Shown one piece after another: positions 52,977 to 62,235 of a stretch of DNA of 64,000 nt (positions within the stretch are counted from its first letter, which is position 1; every line of letters begins with the position of its first letter). The DNA is from Leucobacter sp. cx-42 (GTDB lineage: Bacteria > Actinomycetota > Actinomycetes > Actinomycetales > Microbacteriaceae): contig NZ_JACVMU010000006.1 of the NCBI RefSeq assembly GCF_014529985.1, forward strand, positions 186,001-250,000, read 5' to 3'. The notes under the pieces are model-generated. The model worked only from the letters and a program-made list of their open reading frames with translations. It was not told the origin of the DNA and made no database searches. The translations under genes and the position numbers were made by a program.

Positions 52977-53174
52977 GGTCTCTGCACGTTCGTTGTGACG
53001 CTGCTCGCTAGATACCCGCAATTTCCCAACAAGTAATCCGGCAAAACCCCAGTAATGATCCCGACCCAGAACCGTGCCCCGACTCATATACTGACAAGCA
53101 GACCCGGCACCGCCGCCGGGTACCAATCAGGGCCACGCACGGCACAGCGCAAGCAGCTGTCGGAAGGAATTGAC

Positions 53175-54260
53175 ATGTCATATCGAGTACAGGGTGTTGT
53201 TGTTCGCGAGAAGTTCGCACCGGCCACGATCGAGACGATCATCGTTCCCGAGCCAGGCCCGGGCGAGGTCGTCGTTGACGTGCTCACCTGTGGCGTCTGC
53301 CACACCGATTACCACTACCAGCAGGGCGGAATCAGTGACGAGTTCCCCTTCCTCCTCGGCCACGAGTCAACCGCTCGCGTTGCCGTCGTCGGTGAGGGCG
53401 TGACCGAGGTCGCCGTCGGCGATCGTGTCATTCTCAACTGGCGTGCGGTCTGCGGCCAGTGCCGCGCCTGCCAGAAGGGCCAGCCCCAGTACTGCTTCGC
53501 GACGCACAATGCGAAGCAGAAGATGACACTTGAGGACGGCACTGAGCTCTCCCCCGCGCTCGGAATTGGTTCGTTCGCTGAGAAGACCCTCGTGGCTGCT
53601 GGCCAGTGCACGAAGATCGACGAGGACTCCGACGCAGCTGCCGTCGGCCTGCTGGGTTGCGGAATCATGGCCGGCATCGGCGCCGCAATCAACACCGGTG
53701 AGATCAAGCGCGGCGAATCCGCGGCCGTCATCGGCTGCGGCGGAGTCGGCACCGCAGCCATCGCTGGCGCACAGCTCGCTGGCGCCACCACAATCATCGC
53801 GGTCGATATCGACGACGCGAAGCTCGAACAGGCGAAGCACTTCGGCGCAACGCACACCATCAACTCGCGGAATGAGGATCCGGTTGAGGCGATCCGTGCC
53901 CTCACCGGTGGTCATGGTGCCGACGTCGTGATCGATGCGGTCGGCCGCCCCGAGACCTACAAGCAGGCCTTCTACGCGCGCGATCTTGCGGGCCGAGTCG
54001 TGCTCGTGGGCGTTCCTACGCCCGAGATGACGCTTGAACTGCCGTTGCTCGATGTGTTCGGACGTGGCGGATCGCTGAAGTCGTCCTGGTACGGCGATTG
54101 CCTGCCCAGCCGCGACTTCCAGATGCTCATCGATCAGTACAAGCTGGGTCGCCTCGATCTCGGTGGATTTGTCACCGAGCGCATCGCGCTTGGCGACGTC
54201 GAGGCAGCGTTTGGCAAGATGGCTAGTGGAAACGTACTGCGCTCGGTCGTCGAGCTGTAA
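53175..54260 (+). CDS. S-(hydroxymethyl)mycothiol dehydrogenase (zinc alcohol dehydrogenase)
   Basis: The 361-residue medium-chain dehydrogenase has the catalytic zinc site (CGVCHTDYH ... LGHEST), the structural zinc cluster ([15 protein letters not shown]) and the NAD-binding loop [13 protein letters not shown]. The N-terminus ([19 protein letters not shown]) and [12 protein letters not shown] match mycothiol-dependent formaldehyde dehydrogenases, which oxidise the formaldehyde-mycothiol adduct. The ATG at 53175 is preceded by AAGGA 6 nt upstream; the frame is open 40 codons earlier but lacks homology there. A metallo-hydrolase follows after 8 bp. Confidence 0.93.
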   Translation: MSYRVQGVVVREKFAPATIETIIVPEPGPGEVVVDVLTCGVCHTDYHYQQGGISDEFPFLLGHESTARVAVVGEGVTEVAVGDRVILNWRAVCGQCRACQKGQPQYCFATHNAKQKMTLEDGTELSPALGIGSFAEKTLVAAGQCTKIDEDSDAAAVGLLGCGIMAGIGAAINTGEIKRGESAAVIGCGGVGTAAIAGAQLAGATTIIAVDIDDAKLEQAKHFGATHTINSRNEDPVEAIRALTGGHGADVVIDAVGRPETYKQAFYARDLAGRVVLVGVPTPEMTLELPLLDVFGRGGSLKSSWYGDCLPSRDFQMLIDQYKLGRLDLGGFVTERIALGDVEAAFGKMASGNVLRSVVEL

Positions 54261-54268
54261 AGGAAATC

Positions 54269-54898
54269 ATGAGTAACGCACGCATTGAACGCCTGATCAC
54301 GAGCGGCACGTTCTCGCTCGACGGCGGAACCTGGGACGTCGACAACAACGTCTGGATCCTCGGTAACGACGACGAAGTGATCGTCATCGATCCCGCGCAC
54401 GACGCCGCCGCGGTTGCTAAGGCAGTCGACGGACGCAAGGTCATCGGCATCCTGCTCACGCACGGTCACGACGACCACATTCGTGCCGCGGTCGATACCG
54501 CCGCCGCGCTCGACGCCGCACTGTACCTGCACCCCGCAGATCACATGCTCTGGCAGTCGGTGCACAAGCAGCTTCCGCACTTCGAGATCGCTGACGGCGA
54601 CGCTTTTCCCGTGGCGGGCATCTCGGTCGAGGCGCTGCACACTCCGGGCCACTCCCCCGGTTCGGTGAGCTTCTCGGTGCCCGCACTCGAGGCCGTCTTC
54701 ACCGGCGACACTCTGTTCAACGGCGGACCCGGCGCAACCGGCCGCTCGTACAGCGATTTCCCGACCATCATCGAGTCGATCTCGCAGCGCCTGCTGACGC
54801 TCCCCGAGGAGACCGTCGTGTACACCGGCCACGGTGACACCACGACGATCGGTGACGAGAAGCCGCACCTCCAGGATTGGGTGAAGCGCGGGCACTGA
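54269..54898 (+). CDS. MBL-fold metallo-hydrolase paired with the mycothiol dehydrogenase
   Basis: The 209-residue metallo-beta-lactamase-fold protein has the metal motif THGHDDH, further ligands in HTPGHSPGSVSF, FTGDTLFNGG and TGHGDTTTIG. Relatives next to the mycothiol dehydrogenase are thought to hydrolyse S-formylmycothiol, or to act like glyoxalase II on a mycothiol thioester, completing formaldehyde removal. The 8-bp gap marks a single operon. A hairpin terminator follows 42 bp after the stop. Confidence 0.9.
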   Translation: MSNARIERLITSGTFSLDGGTWDVDNNVWILGNDDEVIVIDPAHDAAAVAKAVDGRKVIGILLTHGHDDHIRAAVDTAAALDAALYLHPADHMLWQSVHKQLPHFEIADGDAFPVAGISVEALHTPGHSPGSVSFSVPALEAVFTGDTLFNGGPGATGRSYSDFPTIIESISQRLLTLPEETVVYTGHGDTTTIGDEKPHLQDWVKRGH

Positions 54899-54940
54899 TC
54901 CGCCGATCTTCTAGGGCCGTGATCACTCGGCCCGCACCGA

Positions 54941-54978
54941 CTGTGCCCCGCGATTGTCATCCGGCTCGCGGGGCACAG
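54941..54978 (+). terminator. Terminator after the formaldehyde detoxification operon
   Basis: A 12-bp perfect stem (CTGTGCCCCGCG at 54941-54952 with 54967-54978) has a 14-nt loop. It ends 24 bp before the start of the next gene. Confidence 0.8.
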
Positions 54979-55005
54979 CTGTATCGGTACGTAGACTGGT
55001 CAGTG

Positions 55006-55557
55006 ATGAGAAAAGCAAGTGAAGTTTCTGTGTCCACGATCGCAAATCGACCGGCGTTCAAACGCTCCCTCGCAGCAGTAGGCTTCGCGTCGACGCTGTT
55101 GCTCGCAGGGTGCGGATCAGCTCCCGCAGAGGAATCAGCTACTTCTTCGCAGGGCGCCGAGCAGGCTGCGCCTGCCGCTCCGGAAACCGCTCCCGAGGCG
55201 ACGAAGCCTGCCGGCGAATGGTTCGACGTCGCGTACGAGGATTCGTACAAGTCGGTCTTCCTGCTCTCAGCTGCGCAGATCAAGGACGCAACCGGGCTTG
55301 ATGTCGCGACCGCTTCAGCGATCGATCTCTCGACAGCGTTCGCTGACGCCGACCTCTGGGCGAGCGATGCCCGTTCGGCTGACTACTCTGATGTGATCGT
55401 GACCGCGTTCAAGAACGAGGGCGACCGCCTCAACGGTACGGTCAACTCGCTCCGCAACGATGACGGCGCACGTCTGAAGGTGTTCGTGAAGCACGACAGC
55501 CACAAGACGATTGCGCACGTGCAGACCAGCCATGAGGGCGATCAGCACCACGGCTGA
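55006..55557 (+). CDS. Hypothetical lipoprotein
   Basis: The 183-residue product has a lipoprotein signal (ASTLLLAGCGSAP, lipidated Cys near residue 36), a Glu/Ala/Pro-rich linker (about 40-70) and a soluble domain of about 110 residues (DVAYEDSYKSVFLLSAAQIK ... DDGARLKVFVKHDSHKTIAH) ending in a His-rich tail. I do not recognise the domain. The -10 box TAGACT (54992-54997) lies 5 nt before a GTG at 55003 and 8 nt before this ATG; either could be a leaderless start. Confidence 0.75.
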   Translation: MRKASEVSVSTIANRPAFKRSLAAVGFASTLLLAGCGSAPAEESATSSQGAEQAAPAAPETAPEATKPAGEWFDVAYEDSYKSVFLLSAAQIKDATGLDVATASAIDLSTAFADADLWASDARSADYSDVIVTAFKNEGDRLNGTVNSLRNDDGARLKVFVKHDSHKTIAHVQTSHEGDQHHG

Positions 55558-55933
55558 GCACTAAGCCCGCCCAAGAATTACCGTAGTTAGCACTTCAAAC
55601 TTTGTAGAAGGCATCAGGCGTTGGAAGCCAGACGCTTTTGGCTGACCTCTCGCTTAGACTCGGCAGTCCCTGGCGGTCTAAGAAGCGCATTTCGTTCGAC
55701 TTACGCGCCCAATTCCAAACACACATAGGCGCGTCTTAGAGGGCAAGACCCTTAACAGGCTTTAAAAAGGGTCATGATTTGCGGGTCTCACGAATCGAAT
55801 ATGAAAACCTTCCGAGCGATAGCGGGAGCCATCGGTAGGATTGACTCGATGTGAAGCGCCACCTTGTCACGAGGCTAAACGCGCGCTGGTTTCGCTGTTT
55901 TAGACGCAGCGTGTGTGAAAGTAGGACTTCCCA
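55558..55933. other. AT-richer spacer at the left edge of the accessory island
   Basis: About 375 bp without a supported gene. It is visibly less GC-rich than the core genes to the left. A weak hairpin (GACCCTT ... AAGGGTC, about 55746-55772) is present. No integrase, tRNA or attachment repeat could be found. Confidence 0.4.
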
Positions 55934-58651
55934 ATGGCGAGGCTTAGTCTCAAAGCAATCGAGGAGCGCGTCGCTCCACTGGCTCAGCGAGAGACGTTTG
56001 ATCGTGAGTTTATTTTCGATCTGTTACTTGCATATGGTAAACCGCAGGGCAACGTAACACGATTGCGAAACGGGTCGCTGAATGTCGCTACAGACCCCCG
56101 GCTCGAGGTCGCACAGAAGAATGTTGTCTACTTCAAGGAGACCGTAGGCGACCCGCTTGAGGTCGCCGAGCAGCTTCGGAAGTCGCCGGCGGTGGTTCGC
56201 TTCAGCACGCGCTTCGTCATCGTCACCGACTACGTCGACATCGTTGCCCACGACATCAAGACGAACGAGACGATCGGGTTCCCGATCCGGGAGATCGACC
56301 AGCATTTCACCTTCTTCCTGCCGTGGGCTGGCATGGAGAAGGCGCAGTACGTCGCGGAGTCCCACGCCGACGTCAAAGCCGCCGAGCGCATGGGCAAGCT
56401 CTTCGACGAGCTATTGCAGGCCAACCCGGGGATCTTCGACGACGAGCGCGGCCGCCACTCGCTGAACATCTTCTTCACTCGACTGCTGTTCTGTTTCTTC
56501 GCCGAGGACACCGGCATCTTCACGGACAACCAGTTCACCAACGCGGTCGGTTCGCAGACCCATCCCGACGGCTCGGATCTGGCAGAGTTCTTGACTGATT
56601 TGTTCAAGGCGCTCGACACCGAGGATCCTGCCGACAAGCCGAAGCATCTCGCTGAGTTCCCCTACGTGAACGGCCGGCTGTTCACGGTCAAAGACGACCA
56701 GATCGTTCCTCGTTTTACAAAGCAGGCGCGGGAAGAGCTCATCGCCTCGGGCACGCTCATCTGGCGCGACATCAACCCCGACATCTTCGGTTCGATGTTC
56801 CAGGCAATCGTCACGCCCGGCAAACGCAGCGACCTGGGACAGCACTACACCTCGGTGCCGAACATCCTAAAGACGATCGAGCCTCTCTTCCTTGATGACC
56901 TGAAGACGGAGCTCAACGAGGCGCAGGACAGCGAGCGGCGGCTCATCCGCCTGCTGGACCGCATCGCGGCGATCAAGGTGTTCGACCCCGCCTGTGGTTC
57001 GGGCAACTTCCTCGTCATCGCGTACAAGGAGCTTCGCAAGCTCGAACACGCGATCATCGAGCGGCTCGCTGAGCTGAGCTCCTCTCACCAGGTGCTGTGG
57101 GCGGACTCGAAAATCAGCATCGAGAACTTCTTTGGGATTGAAATCGACGACTTCGCGGTTGAGGTCGCTGTGTTGTCATTGTGGATCGCGAAGCATCAGA
57201 TGAACCGGGAATTCCGCGAGAAGTTCCGCGTCGAGATCCCGCTGATCCCGTTGAAAGAGACCGGGCAGATCAACGCAGGTAACGCCACTCGGGTGGACTG
57301 GAACTCGGTCTGCCCGAACGATGGCGAGACCGAGATCTACCTGATTGGTAACCCTCCATACGCCGGTGTCAAAGAACAGACGGCCGAGCAGAAAGCTGAT
57401 TTCGTCCCCGTATTTGGAGATCGTCCGTTCTCAAAGAAGCTGGACTACGTTGCTCTGTGGTTCATGAAAGCCGCGGACTATATGGAAGGAACGGCTTCCA
57501 AAGTCGCGTTTGTGAGCACTAAGTCCATCGCGCAGGGTGAACAGGTTGGCCTCATGTTCCCGGCGATCTTCGACAGAGGGATCGAGATCGGTTACGCCTA
57601 CACACCTTTCAAATGGGAGAACAACGCCAAGCGGAACGCAGGTGTCACGGTGATCGTTGTTTCCCTCCGAAACTTAGAGCCCTCGAAGAAGTTCCTCTTT
57701 CAAGGAGACCTTCGGATTGAAGTGTCAAACATCAATGGCTATCTCACAGAAGGTGGAAACGTCTTTGTGCTTCCGCGCTCAAAGCCGCTATCACAGTTAC
57801 CACCGATGACATTCGGCTCAAAGGGTACTGACTGGGGCAATCTGATGCTCGAGCCTGCTGAGCGGGAAAGTTTGCTTACGATGGCTCCGGATGCATCGGT
57901 TTTTGTTCGCAGAATCCTGGGAACGGACGAATTTGTTAAGGATCAAGAGAAGTATTGCATCTGGATCTCAGAAGAAGAGGCAGAGTACGCGGCTACCATT
58001 CCGCTATTGAAGCTCCGGTTTGATCGGAACCGAGATCAGCGGGCCGATAGCGTCAAGGCAGCGACGAAGGCCCTCGCAAAAGTGCCATATCGTTTTGGTG
58101 AGGTTCGCTACAAACCTACGGAGTCAATCCTCGTACCAAAGGTGTCGTCAATACGTCGCGACTATATTCCGGTCGGATATCTGGATGCCGACACGATCAT
58201 CAATGCATCGGCGTTCGGCGTGTACGACGCAGAACCCTGGGTGCTAGCTTTCTTGACTTCCCGGACCCACGTAGCCTGGACGGGCGCTGTAGGTGGGCGG
58301 ATGAGAGAGGACTATCAATACTCGAACACCATCGTCTACAACAACTTCCCAGTCCCGCCGTTGTCGGAGGCGACCAAAGAGAAGTTGACCGTCGCGGCGC
58401 TCCGCGTGCTCGACATTCGCGAGTACCACTGCGAGCAAACGCTGGCTGAGCTCTACGACCCGGATAAGATGCCGCAGGATCTGCGTGACGCTCACGCAGC
58501 GGTCGATGCGCTGGTCGACTCGATCTATTCGAAGAAGCCGTACGAGACGGATGAGCAGCGCCTGTCTGACTTGTTTGCCATGTACGAGCGTATGACTGCC
58601 GAAGAGGCTGCGAAGGCCCCGGCGAAGAAGACCCGAAGGACTGCAAAGTGA
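55934..58651 (+). CDS. MmeI-like class I DNA methyltransferase with degraded nuclease motif
   Basis: The 905-residue protein resembles type IIG/IIL (MmeI-like) restriction-modification enzymes in order: N-terminal nuclease-like region (about 1-160), helical spacer, adenine methyltransferase core, C-terminal recognition region. Motif X (LGQHYTS, 301-307), SAM-binding motif I (DPACGSGNF, 351-359), FFGIEIDDFA (399-408) and catalytic motif IV (NPPY, 473-476) are intact. In the nuclease-like region the place of D-x(9-11)-ExK reads D54 ... YFK (66-68), so the metal-binding Glu appears to be missing. It should methylate adenine in a specific sequence. Coupled to the helicase (GTGA). Confidence 0.88.
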   Translation: MARLSLKAIEERVAPLAQRETFDREFIFDLLLAYGKPQGNVTRLRNGSLNVATDPRLEVAQKNVVYFKETVGDPLEVAEQLRKSPAVVRFSTRFVIVTDYVDIVAHDIKTNETIGFPIREIDQHFTFFLPWAGMEKAQYVAESHADVKAAERMGKLFDELLQANPGIFDDERGRHSLNIFFTRLLFCFFAEDTGIFTDNQFTNAVGSQTHPDGSDLAEFLTDLFKALDTEDPADKPKHLAEFPYVNGRLFTVKDDQIVPRFTKQAREELIASGTLIWRDINPDIFGSMFQAIVTPGKRSDLGQHYTSVPNILKTIEPLFLDDLKTELNEAQDSERRLIRLLDRIAAIKVFDPACGSGNFLVIAYKELRKLEHAIIERLAELSSSHQVLWADSKISIENFFGIEIDDFAVEVAVLSLWIAKHQMNREFREKFRVEIPLIPLKETGQINAGNATRVDWNSVCPNDGETEIYLIGNPPYAGVKEQTAEQKADFVPVFGDRPFSKKLDYVALWFMKAADYMEGTASKVAFVSTKSIAQGEQVGLMFPAIFDRGIEIGYAYTPFKWENNAKRNAGVTVIVVSLRNLEPSKKFLFQGDLRIEVSNINGYLTEGGNVFVLPRSKPLSQLPPMTFGSKGTDWGNLMLEPAERESLLTMAPDASVFVRRILGTDEFVKDQEKYCIWISEEEAEYAATIPLLKLRFDRNRDQRADSVKAATKALAKVPYRFGEVRYKPTESILVPKVSSIRRDYIPVGYLDADTIINASAFGVYDAEPWVLAFLTSRTHVAWTGAVGGRMREDYQYSNTIVYNNFPVPPLSEATKEKLTVAALRVLDIREYHCEQTLAELYDPDKMPQDLRDAHAAVDALVDSIYSKKPYETDEQRLSDLFAMYERMTAEEAAKAPAKKTRRTAK

Positions 58652-60633
58652 ACGCGATCCCCAAACCGGTGAACATTGTCGATGTCACGTACGCACAGAC
58701 GAAGGCCTCGGTGAACACCGACGCGCTGGGCATGCGCGAGATGCAGCAGCGCGTCTTCGAGCAACGCGACGCGCAGCATCTGCTGGTGAAGGCCCCGCCG
58801 GCGTCGGGCAAGTCCCGCGCGCTGATGTTTGTGGCGCTGGATAAGCTCTATAACCAGGGACGCAAGAAGGTCATCGTGGCCGTCCCCGAGCGATCCATCG
58901 GTGCCTCGTTCTCGTCAACGAGCCTGACGAAGTACGGCTTCTGGGCGGACTGGGAGATCAAGAACGAGCACAACCTCTGCGACGCAGGATCGTCGGCGGG
59001 CAAGGTCGATGCGTTCGTCAAGTTCCTTGACGGGCCAGACGCGGTGCTGGTGTGCACGCACGCGACACTGCGGTTCGCGTTCGAGAAGCTGGCCCCGGCG
59101 GCATTCAATGGCACGGTGCTGGCGATCGACGAGTTCCACCACGTTTCGGCAGACACGGAAACCTCACGGCTGGGTGCTCTTCTGCGTGACGTGATGAACG
59201 GCTCGGACGTACACATCGTGGCCATGACAGGGTCATACTTCCGCGGCGACTCGGTGCCGGTGCTCTCCCCCGAGGACGAGGCGAAGTTCACGCCGGTGAC
59301 GTTCAACTACTACGACCAGCTCAACGGTTACGAGCACCTGCGATCGTTGGGCATCGGGCATCACTTTTACCAGGGGCGCTACACCGATGCGATCCACGAA
59401 GTGCTCGACCTCGACAAGAAGACGATCGTGCACATCCCGAGCGTGAACTCTGGTGAGTCCACGAAGGACAAGATCGAAGAAGTCGGCCGGATCATTGACG
59501 CGATCGGCAACGTTGAGTCGACCGATCCCGATACCGGCATCATCAGTGTGCGCCGCGAAGACACTGGCGAGATCCTCCGGGTCGCAGATCTTGTCGATGA
59601 CACCGATCAGAAGAAACGTGGCGACACGTTGCACTACCTATCGCACACCGCATCGAAGGAGCGCGACGGCGTCGACATCATCATCGCGCTCGGCATGGCG
59701 AAAGAAGGCTTCGACTGGCCCTTCGCTGAGCACGCCCTGACGGTTGGCTACCGGGCGTCGCTGACCGAGGTGATCCAGATCATTGGGCGCGTCACGCGTG
59801 ACAGCGAGGGCAAGTCACACGCGCAGTTCACGAACCTGATCGCCGAGCCGGACGCCTCGCAGGGCGAGGTCAAGATGTCGGTGAACAACATGCTGAAGGC
59901 GATCACGGCGTCGCTGCTCATGGAGCAGGTGCTTGCGCCGAACTTCAACTTCAAGACGAAGAAGTTCGATGACGACGAGCCAGCGAAGAAAGGCGAGCTG
60001 AAAATCAAGGGCTTCAAGGAGCCCTCCAGCGACCGCGTGAAGCAGATCGTCGCGACGGACCTGAACGACTTGAAGGCGACGATCCTGCAGGACGACACTT
60101 TCGCGCGCGCCGCCGCGGGCTCGGTCGATGCCGAGACGACCAACAAGGTGCTGATCCCGAAGATCATCCGAGAGAAGTACCCCGACCTCACCGAGCAGCA
60201 GGTCGAAGAGGTGCGCCAGCAGGTCGTCGTGGACTCGGTGATCAAGAACGGCGAGGTACGCGAGGTTGGCGACAAACGGTTCATCAAGATGGCCGAGAAG
60301 TTCGTCAACATCGATGAGCTGAACATCAACCTCATCGACTCGGTGAACCCGTTCCAGCGCGCGTTCGAGGTGCTGTCGAAGTCGGTCACCCCATCGGTAC
60401 TGCGCCTGATTCAGGACACGATCACTTCGACGAAGATCGAATTCTCCGAAGAAGAGGCGCTGGCGCTGTTCCCGAAGATCAAGACATGGAAGCAAGTCCA
60501 CGGCAAGAATCCCGACATTCGGTCCGAGGATCCCGAAGAGAAGCGGTTGGCCACGGCGCTGCTGTTCCTGCAGAAGCTCGCGACGAAACGCAAGGCCGAG
60601 AAGGCCGCGACGGAGATGGGAGAAACGTCATGA
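58648..60633 (+). CDS. Superfamily 2 DEAD/DEAH-like helicase of the methyltransferase cassette
   Basis: The 661-residue protein has Walker A APPASGKS (49-56), motif II DEFH (162-165), motif III TGS (195-197), motif V-like GMAKEGFDWP (350-359) and motif VI QIIGRVTRD (378-386). The C-terminal 270 residues are helical and of unknown fold. Helicases of this type move on double-stranded DNA in type I, type III and BREX- or DISARM-like systems. The GTG start overlaps the methyltransferase stop; its own stop overlaps the nuclease start (ATGA), so all three proteins are probably made together. Confidence 0.88.
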   Translation: MNAIPKPVNIVDVTYAQTKASVNTDALGMREMQQRVFEQRDAQHLLVKAPPASGKSRALMFVALDKLYNQGRKKVIVAVPERSIGASFSSTSLTKYGFWADWEIKNEHNLCDAGSSAGKVDAFVKFLDGPDAVLVCTHATLRFAFEKLAPAAFNGTVLAIDEFHHVSADTETSRLGALLRDVMNGSDVHIVAMTGSYFRGDSVPVLSPEDEAKFTPVTFNYYDQLNGYEHLRSLGIGHHFYQGRYTDAIHEVLDLDKKTIVHIPSVNSGESTKDKIEEVGRIIDAIGNVESTDPDTGIISVRREDTGEILRVADLVDDTDQKKRGDTLHYLSHTASKERDGVDIIIALGMAKEGFDWPFAEHALTVGYRASLTEVIQIIGRVTRDSEGKSHAQFTNLIAEPDASQGEVKMSVNNMLKAITASLLMEQVLAPNFNFKTKKFDDDEPAKKGELKIKGFKEPSSDRVKQIVATDLNDLKATILQDDTFARAAAGSVDAETTNKVLIPKIIREKYPDLTEQQVEEVRQQVVVDSVIKNGEVREVGDKRFIKMAEKFVNIDELNINLIDSVNPFQRAFEVLSKSVTPSVLRLIQDTITSTKIEFSEEEALALFPKIKTWKQVHGKNPDIRSEDPEEKRLATALLFLQKLATKRKAEKAATEMGETS

Positions 60634-61835
60634 CTCCAGTCGACTTCACGTCCAACGAGGACCTAGTCATCACTCTTGACGACATCCTCGACGACGAGCT
60701 TCTGAACGCGCCTGAGAAGCCGAAGAAGATTACCTCGTCTGATCGTCTCGAGCGTGCATTCCTCGAGATCTTAGAGTTCAGACAGTCCGAGGGGCGGTTG
60801 CCCAGTTCGCAGACCCGTGAGATTGCTGAACGCAAGCTTGGAGCGCGTTTGGACGGTTTCCTAGCGAGTGAGGCACGGACCGAAGCCGTGAAGCACCTCG
60901 ATGATTTGGGATTGCTCGAAGTTCCGGCAGCGCCGGCCTCCATCGACGATTTGCTGGCGAGCAACGACCTTGACGATCTACTTGACGATAGCGCGGGCAT
61001 CCTCGACGTTTCGGATCTCCCTATTCGCCGTTCGGCCGATGCTCCGGATTCAATAGCACGGCGTAAAAGAGCGCAAGACTTCGAAAACTTCGCTCACCTC
61101 TTTGCCCAAAAGCATGCTGAACTTCGCGAAGGAACGCTTCTTCGCGCGCCGTTTAGGGGTGTCCAAACAATCGAAGAGGGTCGTTTCTTCGTTCTGAATG
61201 GAATGCTTTTGTTCATCGCGGAAGTTGGCGAATCGAAGACCATGGTTGTCGGAGGAAAGCCAGAGCGGAGGCAGAGACTTCGAGTGATTTTTGAAAACGG
61301 CACTGAATCTTCTCTATATCGCCAGTCGTTATCGATTCGCCTCCATGAACAAGCTGGCGAGGCCATCGTACGTAGCGAGACTTCATTAAATGAAATTCTC
61401 GACGGCGATACGGAAACGGGCCATATCTACGTGCTTCAATCTCTGAGCACGGACACCCTGATTGCGAATATAGAGCACCTGCACAAAATTGGGTTCTCGA
61501 CGACAAGCGTCGAGAAACGTGTGCAGGGTGCGTCTACCTCGCCGACTTATCTGATGGCCCCTGTCGAGATCGTCGCCGACTACCGGGTGTATAACGTCAA
61601 GGCATCTGCACTGGAAAATTTGCTGCACCGAGTGTTTGCAGATGTTCGTTTGAACCTCACTCAAGTGGACAGCCAAGGTCGCAACTATGACCCATCGGAG
61701 TGGTTCGTTGTGCCTCTTGAGGTGATTGATCAGGCGGTCTCTATGATCATGTCAGGTGAGATCATCAAGTATGAATATGACAAGGTTCTGCAGCGACTAG
61801 CGCTGCGTCCTGCCACAGGGAAACCTCGGAAGTAG
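60630..61835 (+). CDS. GIY-YIG (T5orf172-type) nuclease of the methyltransferase cassette
   Basis: The 401-residue protein has an acidic, helical N-terminal half (residues 1-160), a middle beta-rich part and a C-terminal GIY-YIG domain of the T5orf172 type (about 262-372). Active-site elements: GHIYVL (264-269), HKIGFS (285-290, the YIG position), Arg297 in VEKRVQGA and metal-binding Glu329 in SALENLLHRVF. GIY-YIG domains cut DNA. As the methyltransferase seems to have lost its own nuclease, this protein may supply cleavage. Start fixed by ATGA overlap with the helicase. Confidence 0.82.
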   Translation: MTPVDFTSNEDLVITLDDILDDELLNAPEKPKKITSSDRLERAFLEILEFRQSEGRLPSSQTREIAERKLGARLDGFLASEARTEAVKHLDDLGLLEVPAAPASIDDLLASNDLDDLLDDSAGILDVSDLPIRRSADAPDSIARRKRAQDFENFAHLFAQKHAELREGTLLRAPFRGVQTIEEGRFFVLNGMLLFIAEVGESKTMVVGGKPERRQRLRVIFENGTESSLYRQSLSIRLHEQAGEAIVRSETSLNEILDGDTETGHIYVLQSLSTDTLIANIEHLHKIGFSTTSVEKRVQGASTSPTYLMAPVEIVADYRVYNVKASALENLLHRVFADVRLNLTQVDSQGRNYDPSEWFVVPLEVIDQAVSMIMSGEIIKYEYDKVLQRLALRPATGKPRK

Positions 61836-62235
61836 GCTTCGATTACTCACATCTGACTAAACATAGAAACGTAAAGCAGACTTGAAATGCTGCAGTTGAA
61901 CGCCTCGCCAATTGCCGCTGAAGAAGAAACGTTTTGCTCGACGGATGCCGTTGGGTTTTGTATCCCGCCACGCCTGAAAACTTGGGAGTACTGCAAGAAT
62001 TCGGATATCCGTTCTTAATACCCGGGGCTTGCGTCCGAAACCTACTGCCAGCCTGACCTCAGGCAAAAGGAGTTCCTTTTCAGGAACACACGGACAGCAC
62101 TTTGAGCCATGATTTGGACGCGTCGTGCGTTATAATATTCGTCTAGGATTTCATGCTCAGCCAAGCCACAACCGCATCAGAGCATCCGTTGGATAGCTAT
62201 TCTTCCCCAGATTTGCGTGCTCCTCGCATTCGTGG
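61836..62235. other. AT-rich spacer between convergent modules
   Basis: About 400 bp between the stops of the nuclease gene and the convergent NYQAG protein. It holds a short perfect inverted repeat (AAAAGGA-GT-TCCTTTT, 62065-62080) that might terminate transcription, and an isolated TATAAT (62131-62136) without a matching -35. No convincing gene. Confidence 0.4.

Noticed and set aside
55934-61835. Assignment to BREX, DISARM or a type I system
   Set aside because: No PglZ, BrxC, DrmA/DrmB, HsdS or HsdR-like protein is encoded nearby; only methyltransferase, helicase and GIY-YIG nuclease are present.
62101-62140. Promoter at the isolated TATAAT near 62131
   Set aside because: No -35 box lies at 16-18 bp and no gene starts downstream on the plus strand.
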